Part shown: positions 18,126 to 27,248 of the stretch, one piece after another
Position numbering within the stretch: position 1 is the stretch's first letter
Layout of the letters: the number at the start of each line of letters is the position of its first letter
From: Winogradskyella thalassocola
GTDB lineage: Bacteria > Bacteroidota > Bacteroidia > Flavobacteriales > Flavobacteriaceae
Assembly: GCF_900099995.1 (NCBI RefSeq)
Contig: NZ_FNCZ01000003.1
Location: 1 to 64,000 of the forward strand
DNA: 64,000 nucleotides
Direction: 5' to 3'
Notes under the pieces: generated by a model
Databases searched by the model: none
What the model was told of the DNA's origin: nothing
The model's input: the letters and a program-made list of their open reading frames with translations, nothing else
Program-made: the position numbers and the translations under genes

Positions 18126-19208
18126 ATGATATTCAAAAATTATCCAATGGTGTCCAGAGTTGTTTTTGGACGAGGAAGTTTTAATCAACTCGATGAAATC
18201 CTCGCTCTAAAGCGCAAAGGACGCAACGCACCATTTATATTTTATGTTGATGATGTCTTTAAAGGCAATCATTGGTTAACGTCTCGCATTACATTGTCCT
18301 ATAAGGATAAAATTATATATGTACCTACCAAAGAAGAGCCTAGCACAGGTCAAATAGATCAGTTAGTTGAAGATATTATATTAGAATATAGTGAACTTCC
18401 ATCTGGTATTATTGGTATTGGTGGAGGAACAGTTTTAGATATTGCAAAAGCAGTGTCTTTAATGCTAACCAATAAAGGTGAATCTAAAGATTACCAAGGT
18501 TGGGACTTAATTAAGCATGCTGCGATTTATCATGTTGGTATTCCAACAATTTCTGGTACGGGAGCAGAAGTTTCTAGAACTACAATTTTAACTGGTCCGG
18601 TTCGTAAGCTCGGTATAAATAGTGATTATACGCCTTTTGATCAAGTAATTTTAGATCCGGAATTAACTAAAGATGTTCCAAAAGATCAGTGGTTTTATAC
18701 AGGTATGGATTGCTTTGTACATTGTGTAGAGTCGCTTACAGGAACATATTTAAATGCATTTAGCCAAAGTTATGGCGAAAAAGCATATGAACTTTGTAAG
18801 GACATATTCTTAGGAGATTCATTAAGTCCTGAAGAATCACAAGATAAATTAATGATGGCTTCTTGGCATGGAGGCATGAGTATTGCCTATTCGCAAGTTG
18901 GTGTAGCACATGCTATGAGTTATGGTTTAGGTTATCTTTTAGGAGTTAAACATGGTATCGGAAACTGTATTGTATTTGATCATTTAGAAGAGTTTTATCC
19001 TGAAGGAGTGGCTATTTTTAAACAGATGAAAGCCAAACATAATATTGAAATACCTCTGGGCATTTGTGCAGATTTAGAGCAAGATCAGTTTGACATTATG
19101 ATTGACGTTGCACTAAGTTTAGAACCTCTTTGGGAAAATGCTATTGGTAAAAACTGGAAAACAATTATGACCAGACAAAAGCTTCAAGAGTTATATAAAA
19201 AAATGTAA
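18126..19208 (+). CDS. kdnB: Iron-containing alcohol dehydrogenase, probable Kdo 8-oxidase KdnB
   Basis: A 360-residue group III metal-dependent alcohol dehydrogenase. GIGGGTVLDIAKAVSLML is the NAD-binding loop and PTISGTGAEVSRT the phosphate/metal region; metal ligands are D and H in GMDCFVHCVES and two histidines in VAHAMSYGLGY and LGVKHGIGN. The motifs YQGWDL, KLGINSDYT, LTGTYLNAF and PLWENAIG are shared, from memory, with Shewanella KdnB, which oxidises Kdo at C8 ahead of transamination by KdnA. The kdsB gene upstream fits. No kdnA-type aminotransferase lies in this window, so completion of the pathway must be elsewhere. Confidence 0.78.
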   Translation: MIFKNYPMVSRVVFGRGSFNQLDEILALKRKGRNAPFIFYVDDVFKGNHWLTSRITLSYKDKIIYVPTKEEPSTGQIDQLVEDIILEYSELPSGIIGIGGGTVLDIAKAVSLMLTNKGESKDYQGWDLIKHAAIYHVGIPTISGTGAEVSRTTILTGPVRKLGINSDYTPFDQVILDPELTKDVPKDQWFYTGMDCFVHCVESLTGTYLNAFSQSYGEKAYELCKDIFLGDSLSPEESQDKLMMASWHGGMSIAYSQVGVAHAMSYGLGYLLGVKHGIGNCIVFDHLEEFYPEGVAIFKQMKAKHNIEIPLGICADLEQDQFDIMIDVALSLEPLWENAIGKNWKTIMTRQKLQELYKKM

Positions 19209-19209
19209 C

Positions 19210-19758
19210 ATGCGCTGGTTAGCAAAATTCATATATTTTAAAGTATTAGGTTGGAAGGTTGTTGGTAATACTAACTTTTCAAAAGATACTATTAAAAAAG
19301 CAGTCATTATTGCAGTGCCTCATACCAGTTGGCATGATTTTTATATGGGAGTTTTGCTACGTAAAATAACCAATGTTAAAACCAATTTTGTTGGTAAGAA
19401 AGAATTGTTTACTTGGCCATTTGGTTATTATTTCAGAGCCATTGGTGGTCGCGCATTAGATAGAACCTCTGGTCAAAATAAAGTAGAAGCTATTGCAAAA
19501 TTATTTAATGACACTGATGAATTCCGATTAACATTAGCGCCAGAAGGCACGAGAAAAAAAGTAGAAAATTGGAAAACAGGGTTTTACTATATCGCCAAAA
19601 AGGCCAATGTGCCTATTATAATGTTTACTTTAGATTTTAAGAACAAACAGAATAAAATATCAGAACCTTTTTATCCGACCGATGATATTGAAGCCGATTT
19701 TAAAACAATGAAAACTTTTTTTAAAGATGTAGAAGGAAAGGTAAAAGAATACAGTTAG
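19210..19758 (+). CDS. PlsC-like 1-acyl-glycerol-3-phosphate acyltransferase family protein
   Basis: The 182-residue protein has the LPLAT acyltransferase signatures: HxxxxD as HTSWHDF near residue 38, and the downstream glycerol-phosphate motif APEGTRKKVENWKTG near 117. No transmembrane anchor is evident apart from a hydrophobic N-terminus. It begins 1 bp after the kdnB stop, so they are cotranscribed. The short length and cluster of LPS genes suggest it may acylate an envelope lipid rather than serve as the housekeeping PlsC. Confidence 0.86.
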   Translation: MRWLAKFIYFKVLGWKVVGNTNFSKDTIKKAVIIAVPHTSWHDFYMGVLLRKITNVKTNFVGKKELFTWPFGYYFRAIGGRALDRTSGQNKVEAIAKLFNDTDEFRLTLAPEGTRKKVENWKTGFYYIAKKANVPIIMFTLDFKNKQNKISEPFYPTDDIEADFKTMKTFFKDVEGKVKEYS

Positions 19759-19858
19759 ATTTGCATTTTATTAGAATTTGGCACAAGAATTGAAGTATTT
19801 ATATTGCAATGAAACATAAAGTAAACTCCAAGTCCCTAAAAAGAAACATTGCCTCAAT

Positions 19859-19889
19859 AAGCTATCTGATTTAATTAGATAGCTTTTTT
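19859..19889 (+). terminator. Terminator of the kdsB-acyltransferase cluster
   Basis: Stem AAGCTATCTGA / TTAGATAGCTT with a short loop and TTTTTT after it. The descending arm overlaps the last codons of the minus-strand gene ending at 19871. Confidence 0.8.
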
Positions 19890-20347
19890 GATTCTAGAAA
19901 CTTATCTAACATAGAATTTGTCTGACTTTGTAGCTTGTTTTTAAAGAACTGCATACCACCAAAGAAAATTCCTTTAATGCCCATAGCTTGTTTCGCCCAT
20001 TTATGTAAGTCGAATTCATCTGTATGCTTAATGATTAAGCCATCTTTAAACTCAAAAGAGGCATCAATCTTATTATGTACTTTTCGTCCCGTTTTGCTAA
20101 AATTATAAATGGCTTCCCAATGTGCTGAACCCGTTTTATCGTTAGTATTTATATCCGAAAATTCAACATTAAACCCTTTTCCATTTTGAGATTCGCATAA
20201 CATTAACCACATGGCTTTAGCGCGTTCTCCTTTTAAAATCCCAAACGCAGGATCTTCAAAAACAATGTCTTCATGATAACAAGATACCATCGTTTGACCA
20301 TCACAATGACTTAAAGCTGTATAAAATTTTTCTACGATGTTTTCCAT
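19871..20347 (-). CDS. NTF2-like (SnoaL family) protein
   Basis: A 158-residue cytoplasmic protein without signal peptide. The N-terminal ENIVEKFYTALSHCDGQTM and YHEDIVFEDPAFG, followed by VSxDINTND-like strands and WEAIYNFSKTGRKVHN, are typical of SnoaL-like NTF2-fold proteins. Members act as ketosteroid isomerase-like enzymes or ligand binders; D in FEDPAFG is the usual pocket acid. No operon partner. Substrate unknown. Confidence 0.85.
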   Translation of the reverse strand: MENIVEKFYTALSHCDGQTMVSCYHEDIVFEDPAFGILKGERAKAMWLMLCESQNGKGFNVEFSDINTNDKTGSAHWEAIYNFSKTGRKVHNKIDASFEFKDGLIIKHTDEFDLHKWAKQAMGIKGIFFGGMQFFKNKLQSQTNSMLDKFLESKKLSN

Positions 20348-20459
20348 AGGGTTAAAATTAGTTTAAAGATTTGTAAAACCATTCCATACAAAAATACGTA
20401 AGTAGAATGCTATTAACTCATATTCTTTTCTTCGAATGGGATTTAATTGCTATGAAAAG

Positions 20460-20490
20460 TAAAGGCCATCTTTAACGAGATGGTCTTTTT
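20460..20490 (-). terminator. Terminator downstream of the lipoprotein gene
   Basis: Inverted repeat GGCCATCT / AGATGGTC with loop TTAACG just beyond the minus-strand stop at 20491. The plus-strand T-tract is stronger than the minus one, so it may also stop transcripts coming from the other side. Confidence 0.6.
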
Positions 20491-20943
20491 CTACTCGATA
20501 CTAATTGTATTTCTAAAACCGATGTCTGTCTGTTGGTCAAATAAAAACTCAAAATAACCTGCATCACCTTTTTGTCCTTGTATTGTGGTTTTTGCTCTAC
20601 CGATTTCTAATCCAGATTTATTATAAGCTTTAGCGATAACTTCTGTGTCCAGCGCTGTTTCAAAAATTAAATATAAGGTGAGTTTATTGTTGTTATTATG
20701 ATTTTGACTATCAACCGTGTAGACGCCTGTTTTTAAACCATTTTTTAATAAGCTATCTGATAAAACAATTTTGCATTCTAAGGTTTTGTCAACTCCTTCC
20801 GAAACACCATCAAAGAATTCTGTCGCAGATTCACCAACGATTTCACCTCCTCTATTTAAACCTTCTTTAGTTTTGTTTGCGATGCGGTTACAAGAGAATA
20901 AGCACAAAGTAATTAATAGAATTAGTATGCGGAATGAATTCAT
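20491..20943 (-). CDS. Lipoprotein of unknown function
   Basis: The 150-residue product has a lipobox (LITLCLFSCNR, lipidated C near residue 18) and a mature part with an amphipathic Lys/Gly-rich helix then a beta domain (TVDSQNHNNNNKLTLYLIFE, GYFEFLFDQQTDIGF). The latter resembles the small beta-sandwich of flavobacterial periplasmic proteins but I do not recognise a named family. It follows the acyltransferase gene 35 bp downstream on the same strand and may share its transcript. Confidence 0.75.
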   Translation of the reverse strand: MNSFRILILLITLCLFSCNRIANKTKEGLNRGGEIVGESATEFFDGVSEGVDKTLECKIVLSDSLLKNGLKTGVYTVDSQNHNNNNKLTLYLIFETALDTEVIAKAYNKSGLEIGRAKTTIQGQKGDAGYFEFLFDQQTDIGFRNTISIE

Positions 20944-20978
20944 AATAAAATTATTTAAGCGAACTAAAAGTAATGAAT

Positions 20979-22076
20979 TTAACGTGTGTATTTCTTAATC
21001 TTATCAATGATTTTTTGAAAATTAGAATAGAGAAACTCATTCGTTTTGGCATAATAAAATGAGATAAAACAAACTACAGAAAGAAAGAGTAGGGCGCCAA
21101 TTACAGCTTGCCACGGCTCTAAAGTTCTACCAATAGTCTGGTGTAGTCCAAGCCCCGTTAAACTTCCATAAATGATAATGAAATGAATAACGTAAATGGA
21201 TAATGTTTTTTGACCAATTTTTAAAATTAACGGTTGTTTTATGTAGTTTTCTGCTAAATAAAATAAAGAGAACAAAATCAATACATTGCCTAGTCTGGTA
21301 AAAAGATAATTATAGTAAGCAACCTCTTTTAAAATCGAAATGTCGAAGGTATAGTAGAGTCTCATCAATGCTTCAGAAGAGCCGAAAATAAGCGCAATCC
21401 CAACAACAAAAAAACCAGAAACAATAGCTGTTTTAAATTTAGGACGTTCCACATATCGATAAAATAATGTAGCTATAAAAGCACCAAAGGCCACATAACC
21501 AAACCAAGGAATTATAGTAAAAATAGAACCATTTGCCTTTGATAAGTAATTTGAAAACAACATAGGAACTTTAGGCAATTCCAAATAGCGGTATAAGGGT
21601 TCGGTTATAAAAATAGCCAATCCTAGAAGTAACATAATTATTGAAAACAGCAAGGTTTTCTTAAATGTAATCTTGTAGATACATACTACAAGTATTAATG
21701 ATAGTCCTATGCATTGCAGTACATCTATGACTAAAAAAGACTCAGGAAATTTACCCGTTAGCCATTCAAAAATAGGCGCACGTAACAAATAGCCAATACC
21801 AATAAGCATGGCGCCTCGTATTAGACCTTTGTGCATACGTTTCTTAATCGTTCCGTTTTGCTTCGCTCTAATTATTAAATAGGAAAAAATAAGACCAGAA
21901 ATCGTAAAAAATGTTGGTGCCGTAATACCCCTTAAGTATTCCCAAACTTTATAAGCCGGATACATAGGATTTCGGTATGAAACTTCTAAAAGTGTATCTA
22001 TAAAATGCCCTTGTAGCATCATTAAGATAGCGAATGCCCTTACAGCATCTATAAAATACAAACGGTTTGTGCTCAA
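20979..22076 (-). CDS. DUF1624/heparan-alpha-glucosaminide N-acetyltransferase-like membrane protein
   Basis: A 365-residue polytopic membrane protein with about ten hydrophobic segments. The N-terminal RLYFIDAVRAFAILMMLQGHF carries the conserved histidine and RxFAI pattern of transmembrane acyltransferases, and YLRGITAPTFFTISGLIF matches the DUF1624/HGSNAT catalytic domain. These proteins move acyl groups across the membrane onto sugars or lipids; the acceptor here is unknown. It is a possible envelope-glycan modifier. A phased pair of 15-bp repeats covers its presumed promoter. Confidence 0.85.
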   Translation of the reverse strand: MSTNRLYFIDAVRAFAILMMLQGHFIDTLLEVSYRNPMYPAYKVWEYLRGITAPTFFTISGLIFSYLIIRAKQNGTIKKRMHKGLIRGAMLIGIGYLLRAPIFEWLTGKFPESFLVIDVLQCIGLSLILVVCIYKITFKKTLLFSIIMLLLGLAIFITEPLYRYLELPKVPMLFSNYLSKANGSIFTIIPWFGYVAFGAFIATLFYRYVERPKFKTAIVSGFFVVGIALIFGSSEALMRLYYTFDISILKEVAYYNYLFTRLGNVLILFSLFYLAENYIKQPLILKIGQKTLSIYVIHFIIIYGSLTGLGLHQTIGRTLEPWQAVIGALLFLSVVCFISFYYAKTNEFLYSNFQKIIDKIKKYTR

Positions 22077-22087
22077 GTTAAAATTGG

Positions 22088-22123
22088 TTGGTCTGCAAAT
22101 GTACTATTTTGGTCTGCAAATGT
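22088..22123 (-). repeat. Two 15-bp direct repeats spaced 21 bp, covering the promoter of the membrane acyltransferase gene
   Basis: TTGGTCTGCAAATGT occurs at 22088-22102 and 22109-22123, identical, 21 bp start to start (two helix turns). On the minus strand the proximal copy contains TACATTTG (22103-22096), a TAnnTTTG -7 box 20 bp from the ATG at 22076. The arrangement suits an activator or repressor site that overlaps the promoter, or a tandem promoter duplication. Confidence 0.6.
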
Positions 22124-22148
22124 TGTGTTTTGGAGCTGGAATAAAATA

Positions 22149-22175
22149 ATCTCACGCTCTTTTGGAGTGTGAGAT
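22149..22175 (-). terminator. Terminator of the lipoprotein gene at 22205-22741
   Basis: Stem ATCTCACGCTC / GAGTGTGAGAT with loop TTTTG; on the minus strand the hairpin is followed by TATTTTATT. It separates the lipoprotein gene from the acyltransferase gene downstream. Confidence 0.75.
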
Positions 22176-22204
22176 CATTTTATTCACTGTGTTTTACCAG
22201 AGTT

Positions 22205-22741
22205 TTATTCTATTAATATTTCAATAGCTTTTGGTATAAAGTATTCTTCTTTTACGCTATAAATTGTGTGAAAATTTCCTTTTATAGTTAGTTTAGGGTT
22301 TACAAGAAGTTTTGATTTAGCTACACTATCTGTTATATTCAATTCAGGTATTTCTAAAATGATGCTTTCTTTTGATTCTGAAATTTGTCCCTTAAAAGTC
22401 TTTTTAAATGGATGAGTTTTTGAGATGGTAAACTCATCGATATATTCGCTTTCGTCTTTCGTCAAACTTGGTCCCTCAATGAAATGTTTTTTTAATTCTT
22501 GTGAGAATCCTAATTTCGTGCTTGTTGCATGAAATGAAATTTTTAGATTATTAAGGTTTTTTTTAATTCTGATTTTCTTTTCTCCATTTTTAGGGGATAC
22601 TACAACAGTTATTTTAAAGTAGTCATTAACGCTATATGATGCTTTATCCGTTAAGAAATAAAGTTCAGTATCAGAAAAGTCATTTTGATTACAACTGAAA
22701 ATCAAAATTAAAAGTATTGAATATGCTAATATGTTCTTCAT
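22205..22741 (-). CDS. Lipoprotein of unknown function
   Basis: The 178-residue product has a lipobox (LLILIFSCNQ, lipidated C near residue 17). The mature protein reads like an Ig-type beta-sandwich: LYFLTDKASYSVNDYFKITVVV at its start describes the usual first strands, and it ends with IPKAIEILIE. This layout is that of surface or periplasmic binding lipoproteins in Bacteroidota, but no family name can be given. Single-gene unit with its own terminator. Confidence 0.75.
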   Translation of the reverse strand: MKNILAYSILLILIFSCNQNDFSDTELYFLTDKASYSVNDYFKITVVVSPKNGEKKIRIKKNLNNLKISFHATSTKLGFSQELKKHFIEGPSLTKDESEYIDEFTISKTHPFKKTFKGQISESKESIILEIPELNITDSVAKSKLLVNPKLTIKGNFHTIYSVKEEYFIPKAIEILIE

Positions 22742-22911
22742 TCCTCATATGTTTTACAACTTTAATAATTGCTGTCACTCTTAATGACCGTTATCAAGCG
22801 CTATGCTAATTTAATATTCTCCTACTTAAAATCAATAACTTAGATTCCCATTTATAAATTAATTGTAAACATTTTACCATAAATTCAAACCGTTTACTAC
22901 ATTTATAATCT

Positions 22912-24312
22912 ATGGAATTTTTAAATCAACTACTCAGTGACTTTTCATCATTAGCTTGGGGTTTGCCTTTGCTTATTTTATTAATTGGTGGAGGTTTATA
23001 TTTATTAATACGCTCTCATTTTTTACCATTTCGGTATTTAGGCCATGCCTTAAATGTGCTTCGTGGAAAATATGACGACCCAAATGATCCTGGGGAAATT
23101 TCTCATTTTCAGGCCTTGTCTACCGCACTGTCGGCAACCGTTGGTATGGGAAACATTGCAGGTGTTGCTGTAGCCATTTCTATTGGTGGACCAGGAGCTG
23201 TATTCTGGATGTGGATTAGTGCCGTAGTAGGGATGTCTACAAAATTCTTCACCTCTAGTTTAGCAATTATGTATAGAGGTAAAGATAGTGCGGGCGAAAT
23301 TCAAGGTGGCCCAATGTATTTTATTATGGAAGGCTTAGGAAAATCTTGGAAGCCTTTAGCGGTCTTTTTTAGTCTATGTGGACTAATTGGAGCCTTACCT
23401 GTTTTTAATGTCAACCAGCTTACACAAGCCTTAAATGATATTTTATTAATCCCGAATGGCGTAGAGGTTGGATTGTATACTAATCTCACCATTGGTGTAA
23501 TTTTAGTATTTATTACAGCTTTAGTTATTTTGGGCGGTATCAAACGTATTGGAAATGTAGCATCGCGCTTAGTGCCAAGTATGGTGGCTTTATATTTTGT
23601 ATTGGTTATTATCATTCTTGTAGCACATAGCGATGTTTTAGTGTACTATCTAAAACTGATATTTACAGATGCCTTTGCGGCTAATTATTATCCTAAAGAC
23701 GATACGTTTTTAGGTGGAGTTTTAGGAGCATTAATTCTACATGGAATTAAGCGCGGAGCATTTTCTAACGAAGCCGGAATTGGGACAGCACCAATGGCTC
23801 ATGGTGCAGCCAAAACTGATGAACCTATTCGAGAAGGTTTGGTCGCTATGCTCGGCCCTGCAATAGATACCTTAATTGTTTGTACACTTACAGCATTGGC
23901 TATTTTAGTTACTGGTGTTTGGGAAACGACTTCCGATAATGGAGTGAGTCTTACCGCTTCTGCCTTTGCAGATGTGTTGCCTAACTATGGAAAATACTTG
24001 TTGTTACTTTGTATTGCTGTCTTTAGTATGAGTTCGTTATTTTCATATTCGTATTATGGTACAAAATGTATGTCATTTCTCTTTGGTGCAGATAAAAAGC
24101 ATTACTACAATTACTTCTATATTTTAAGTATCCTCATCGGGGCAACTACAAGCTTAAGCATGATGATTAATCTTATTGATGGTGTCTTTGCTTTAATGGC
24201 AATTCCGACGATGTTAGCTACACTAATCCTAGCACCAAAAGTGATTACTGAATTAAAACGATATACCACTCAATTAAAACAGACTAAACATGACACAAAA
24301 GAAAGATCCTAA
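22912..24312 (+). CDS. Alanine/glycine:cation symporter (AGCS family)
   Basis: The 466-residue inner-membrane protein has about eleven TM segments and the AGCS signatures: GMGNIAGVAVAISIGGPGAVFWMW near residue 80 (given here in part), GGPMYFIMEGLG, and GIKRGAFSNEAGIGTAPMAHGAA near 280. The family imports alanine or glycine with Na+ or H+. Its end overlaps the DUF4212 gene by 23 nt, so a transport operon of three genes is formed with the SSS permease. Confidence 0.93.
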   Translation: MEFLNQLLSDFSSLAWGLPLLILLIGGGLYLLIRSHFLPFRYLGHALNVLRGKYDDPNDPGEISHFQALSTALSATVGMGNIAGVAVAISIGGPGAVFWMWISAVVGMSTKFFTSSLAIMYRGKDSAGEIQGGPMYFIMEGLGKSWKPLAVFFSLCGLIGALPVFNVNQLTQALNDILLIPNGVEVGLYTNLTIGVILVFITALVILGGIKRIGNVASRLVPSMVALYFVLVIIILVAHSDVLVYYLKLIFTDAFAANYYPKDDTFLGGVLGALILHGIKRGAFSNEAGIGTAPMAHGAAKTDEPIREGLVAMLGPAIDTLIVCTLTALAILVTGVWETTSDNGVSLTASAFADVLPNYGKYLLLLCIAVFSMSSLFSYSYYGTKCMSFLFGADKKHYYNYFYILSILIGATTSLSMMINLIDGVFALMAIPTMLATLILAPKVITELKRYTTQLKQTKHDTKERS

Positions 24313-24547
24313 AGGCTATTGGAAAGCCAATATAAAATATGTCTTAATCTTACTCGCCATATGGTTTGTGGTGTCTTATGGTGCCGGCATTTTATTTAAA
24401 GAAGAGTTGAATACCATAAAACTAGGAGGTTTTAAATTAGGTTTTTGGTTTGCACAACAAGGATCAATGTATGTGTTTGTTGTACTCATTTTTGTGTATG
24501 TGAAATTGATGAATAACCTAGATAAAAAATTCGGTTATGATGAATAA
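24290..24547 (+). CDS. DUF4212 small subunit of a sodium:solute symporter
   Basis: An 85-residue membrane protein with two TM segments (about 13-32 and 53-73) and the family motifs YWKANIKYVLILLAIWFVVSYG-like start and FWFAQQGSMYVFVVLIFVY. DUF4212 proteins are the obligate small partner of VC_2705-type SSS permeases, encoded just downstream as here (11-nt overlap). Start ATG at 24290 lies within the preceding gene; the conserved N-terminus begins there. Confidence 0.9.
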   Translation: MTQKKDPKGYWKANIKYVLILLAIWFVVSYGAGILFKEELNTIKLGGFKLGFWFAQQGSMYVFVVLIFVYVKLMNNLDKKFGYDE

Positions 24548-26261
24548 TATATTATTAATGGCCGAAATGGATGTTCAAACATGGACGTATATATTAGTCG
24601 GTATCACATTTACACTTTACATCGGAATTGCAATTTGGTCTAGAGCAGGTTCTACAAAAGATTTTTATGTTGCAGGTGGCGGAGTATCTCCTTTAGCAAA
24701 TGGAATGGCAACCGCAGCAGATTGGATGAGTGCGGCGTCATTTATTTCCATGGCTGGTATCATTTCTTTTGCGGGTTATGATGGCGCTGTTTATCTTATG
24801 GGATGGACAGGCGGTTACGTGTTACTGGCTTTACTTTTAGCACCATATTTACGGAAGTTTGGGAAATTTACCGTTCCCGATTTTATTGGTGATCGTTATT
24901 ACTCTAACACGGCACGTTTAGTTGGAGTTATTTGTGCACTTATTGTATCGTTTACGTATGTGGCAGGACAAATGCGAGGTGTAGGATTGGTGTTTTCTCG
25001 TTTTTTGGAAGTTGATATTAATACCGGAGTTATTATAGGGATGATAATCGTATTGTTTTACGCTGTTTTAGGTGGTATGAAAGGCATTACCTATACGCAA
25101 GTTGCACAATATTGTGTACTCATATTTGCGTTTATGGTTCCAGCAATTTTTATTTCAATTCAAATGACCGGTAACCCGATTCCACAATTAGGATTTGGAA
25201 GTACGTTGTCTGATGGCTCAGGAACGTATTTATTAGATAAGCTTGACGGATTAAGTACAGATCTTGGTTTTACGGAGTATACCGAAGGTTCAAAATCTAC
25301 GATTGATGTTTTTGCGATTACTTTAGCATTAATGGTCGGGACAGCAGGATTACCACATGTTATAGTTCGATTCTTTACGGTAAAACGTGTTAAAGATGCT
25401 CGTAAATCTGCAGGATTAGCGTTGTTACTTATTGTAATTTTATATTCTACAGCTCCGGCGGTTTCCGTGTTTGCAAGAACAAATATGATTGAAACGGTAT
25501 CTAATCAACCTTATGCAGAAATGCCAGAATGGTTTAAGAAATGGGAGACTACAGGATTAATAACATTTACGGATAAAAATAATGATGGTATAATTCAATA
25601 TGTAGCAGAAGCCTCTAAAAATGAATTAGTAGTTGATAATGATATCATGGTATTGGCAAATCCTGAAATTGCTAAACTTCCTAATTGGGTTATAGCATTG
25701 GTTGCGGCTGGTGCATTAGCCGCTGCATTATCTACTGCTGCAGGTTTATTATTAGTTATTTCGGCATCAGTGTCTCACGATTTAATTAAGAAAATGATAA
25801 ATCCTAATATCTCTGAAAAGAGCGAATTAATAGCTGCGCGTTTATCAGCTGTTGTAGCGGTTTGTGTAGCTGGTTATTTTGGGATTAATCCACCAGGTTT
25901 TGTAGCTGCAACAGTGGCTTTAGCTTTTGGTTTAGCCGCAGCGTCATTCTTTCCAGCAATCATTTTAGGTATTTTTTATAAGAAGATGAATAAAGAAGGA
26001 GCGATAGCTGGTATGGTTGTAGGTATAACGACGATGTTATTTTACATGACTAAATTTAAGTTTGGATGGTTTGGTGGTGGTGATAAAGCCGATTGGTGGT
26101 TTGGAATTTCACCAGAAGGATTTGGTACTGTTGCTATGCTCATTAATTTTATCGTATCAATAGCTATAATGAAATTCACGAAAGAGCCACCTCAAAATGT
26201 TCAAGATTTAGTTGAGGACATTAGAATTCCTAGTGGTGCTGGTGAAGCTAGTGAACATTAA
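24537..26261 (+). CDS. Sodium:solute symporter, VC_2705/ActP-like (probable acetate permease)
   Basis: The 574-residue protein has about thirteen TM segments in the SSS fold: STKDFYVAGGGVSPLANGMAT, DWMSAASFISMAGI, the helix pair around GYVLLALLLAPYLRKFG, and GLPHVIVRFFTVK. The DUF4212-linked type and the neighbouring acetaldehyde dehydrogenase and acetyl-CoA synthetase genes make acetate or another short carboxylate the likely substrate; the exact one is inferred. The first two codons are both ATG (24537, 24540); the start overlaps the DUF4212 stop. Confidence 0.9.
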   Translation: MMNNILLMAEMDVQTWTYILVGITFTLYIGIAIWSRAGSTKDFYVAGGGVSPLANGMATAADWMSAASFISMAGIISFAGYDGAVYLMGWTGGYVLLALLLAPYLRKFGKFTVPDFIGDRYYSNTARLVGVICALIVSFTYVAGQMRGVGLVFSRFLEVDINTGVIIGMIIVLFYAVLGGMKGITYTQVAQYCVLIFAFMVPAIFISIQMTGNPIPQLGFGSTLSDGSGTYLLDKLDGLSTDLGFTEYTEGSKSTIDVFAITLALMVGTAGLPHVIVRFFTVKRVKDARKSAGLALLLIVILYSTAPAVSVFARTNMIETVSNQPYAEMPEWFKKWETTGLITFTDKNNDGIIQYVAEASKNELVVDNDIMVLANPEIAKLPNWVIALVAAGALAAALSTAAGLLLVISASVSHDLIKKMINPNISEKSELIAARLSAVVAVCVAGYFGINPPGFVAATVALAFGLAAASFFPAIILGIFYKKMNKEGAIAGMVVGITTMLFYMTKFKFGWFGGGDKADWWFGISPEGFGTVAMLINFIVSIAIMKFTKEPPQNVQDLVEDIRIPSGAGEASEH

Positions 26262-26289
26262 TTAAATTGTAAAGTAGTAATAACGAGAC

Positions 26290-27210
26290 TTATTTATTCA
26301 CGGAAGCTTTAAATTGTTGAGGCGTCATCAATTCCGTTTTCTTAAATTGTCTGTTGAAGTAACTCGTATTATTGAAACCAGATTGAAACGCGATTTCAGA
26401 CATTCTTAAATTTGGGGATGCTTTAATAAGTTTTTTAGAAAACTTAATCTTTTCCGAATTAATATAGTCAATAGGAGAAATGCCTAAAGTATTTTTAAAC
26501 TGCTTATGAAAGTGAGACGTACTCATATAAGCTTTCTTCGCCAACTGATCTACTGAGATATCTTTATTGGTTAGATTATCTTTAATAAACTTAATGACAG
26601 TGCCAATTCTGGTATCATTAAAAATATGAGTATCATTAACAATTAGAGATTTCGCTTTGGTTTGAAGTAATCTGACGATTAATTCTTGAATCATTAAATC
26701 TAGTAACACATCTTTAGATTTATTACTATTTGTAAAGGTATAAGTAAGTCGTTCTAATAAATGGTTCACATCAACATTATTTATTAGATGTGATGTGGTT
26801 TTATCTAGATCCCAATTATTATTTTCATTTTCTATGGCCACATGATGATTAAATTTTTCGACGACTTCTAAAATTTTAAAAGCATCAATACCTAAGGCCA
26901 AACATTGTGTGGGTTTATGTTTTGTGGCTATCGGAAAATCAATAATCATTTCTTTATTTGTAGGCATAACTACAGATTCTCCTGGGAAAAAGTCGAAAGC
27001 ATCAAAACCATCAAGATGCATTACTTTTTTTCCAGTAAGCATACTAGCTATAATAGGAAAGTCGAAAGTTAAAGACACTTTCTCAGCGATGGCATGTGTT
27101 TCATAAATATTAAGTTCAGCATATTCCGCATTATAAGTCGTCCTATTTTCTACTAATGTAGTTAGTTTTCTATGAATTTTATGTTGCGATAATAAGTTGC
27201 TCATATTCAA
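26290..27210 (-). CDS. AraC-family transcriptional regulator
   Basis: A 306-residue regulator with an N-terminal AraC-type ligand domain (PF06719-like) and a C-terminal pair of helix-turn-helix motifs from about 200: VDQLAKKAYMSTSHFHKQFK and MSEIAFQSGFNNTSYFNRQFK. It is divergent from the aldehyde dehydrogenase gene and separated by 166 bp, the classical layout for a regulator of that gene. Homologues next to exaC/acetaldehyde dehydrogenase genes control aldehyde or alcohol utilisation; that role is inferred. The gap holds repeats listed separately. Confidence 0.92.
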   Translation of the reverse strand: MNMSNLLSQHKIHRKLTTLVENRTTYNAEYAELNIYETHAIAEKVSLTFDFPIIASMLTGKKVMHLDGFDAFDFFPGESVVMPTNKEMIIDFPIATKHKPTQCLALGIDAFKILEVVEKFNHHVAIENENNNWDLDKTTSHLINNVDVNHLLERLTYTFTNSNKSKDVLLDLMIQELIVRLLQTKAKSLIVNDTHIFNDTRIGTVIKFIKDNLTNKDISVDQLAKKAYMSTSHFHKQFKNTLGISPIDYINSEKIKFSKKLIKASPNLRMSEIAFQSGFNNTSYFNRQFKKTELMTPQQFKASVNK

Positions 27211-27248
27211 TATTACAAAAAATTAGTCTTAAAATTTGTTAATAATAG

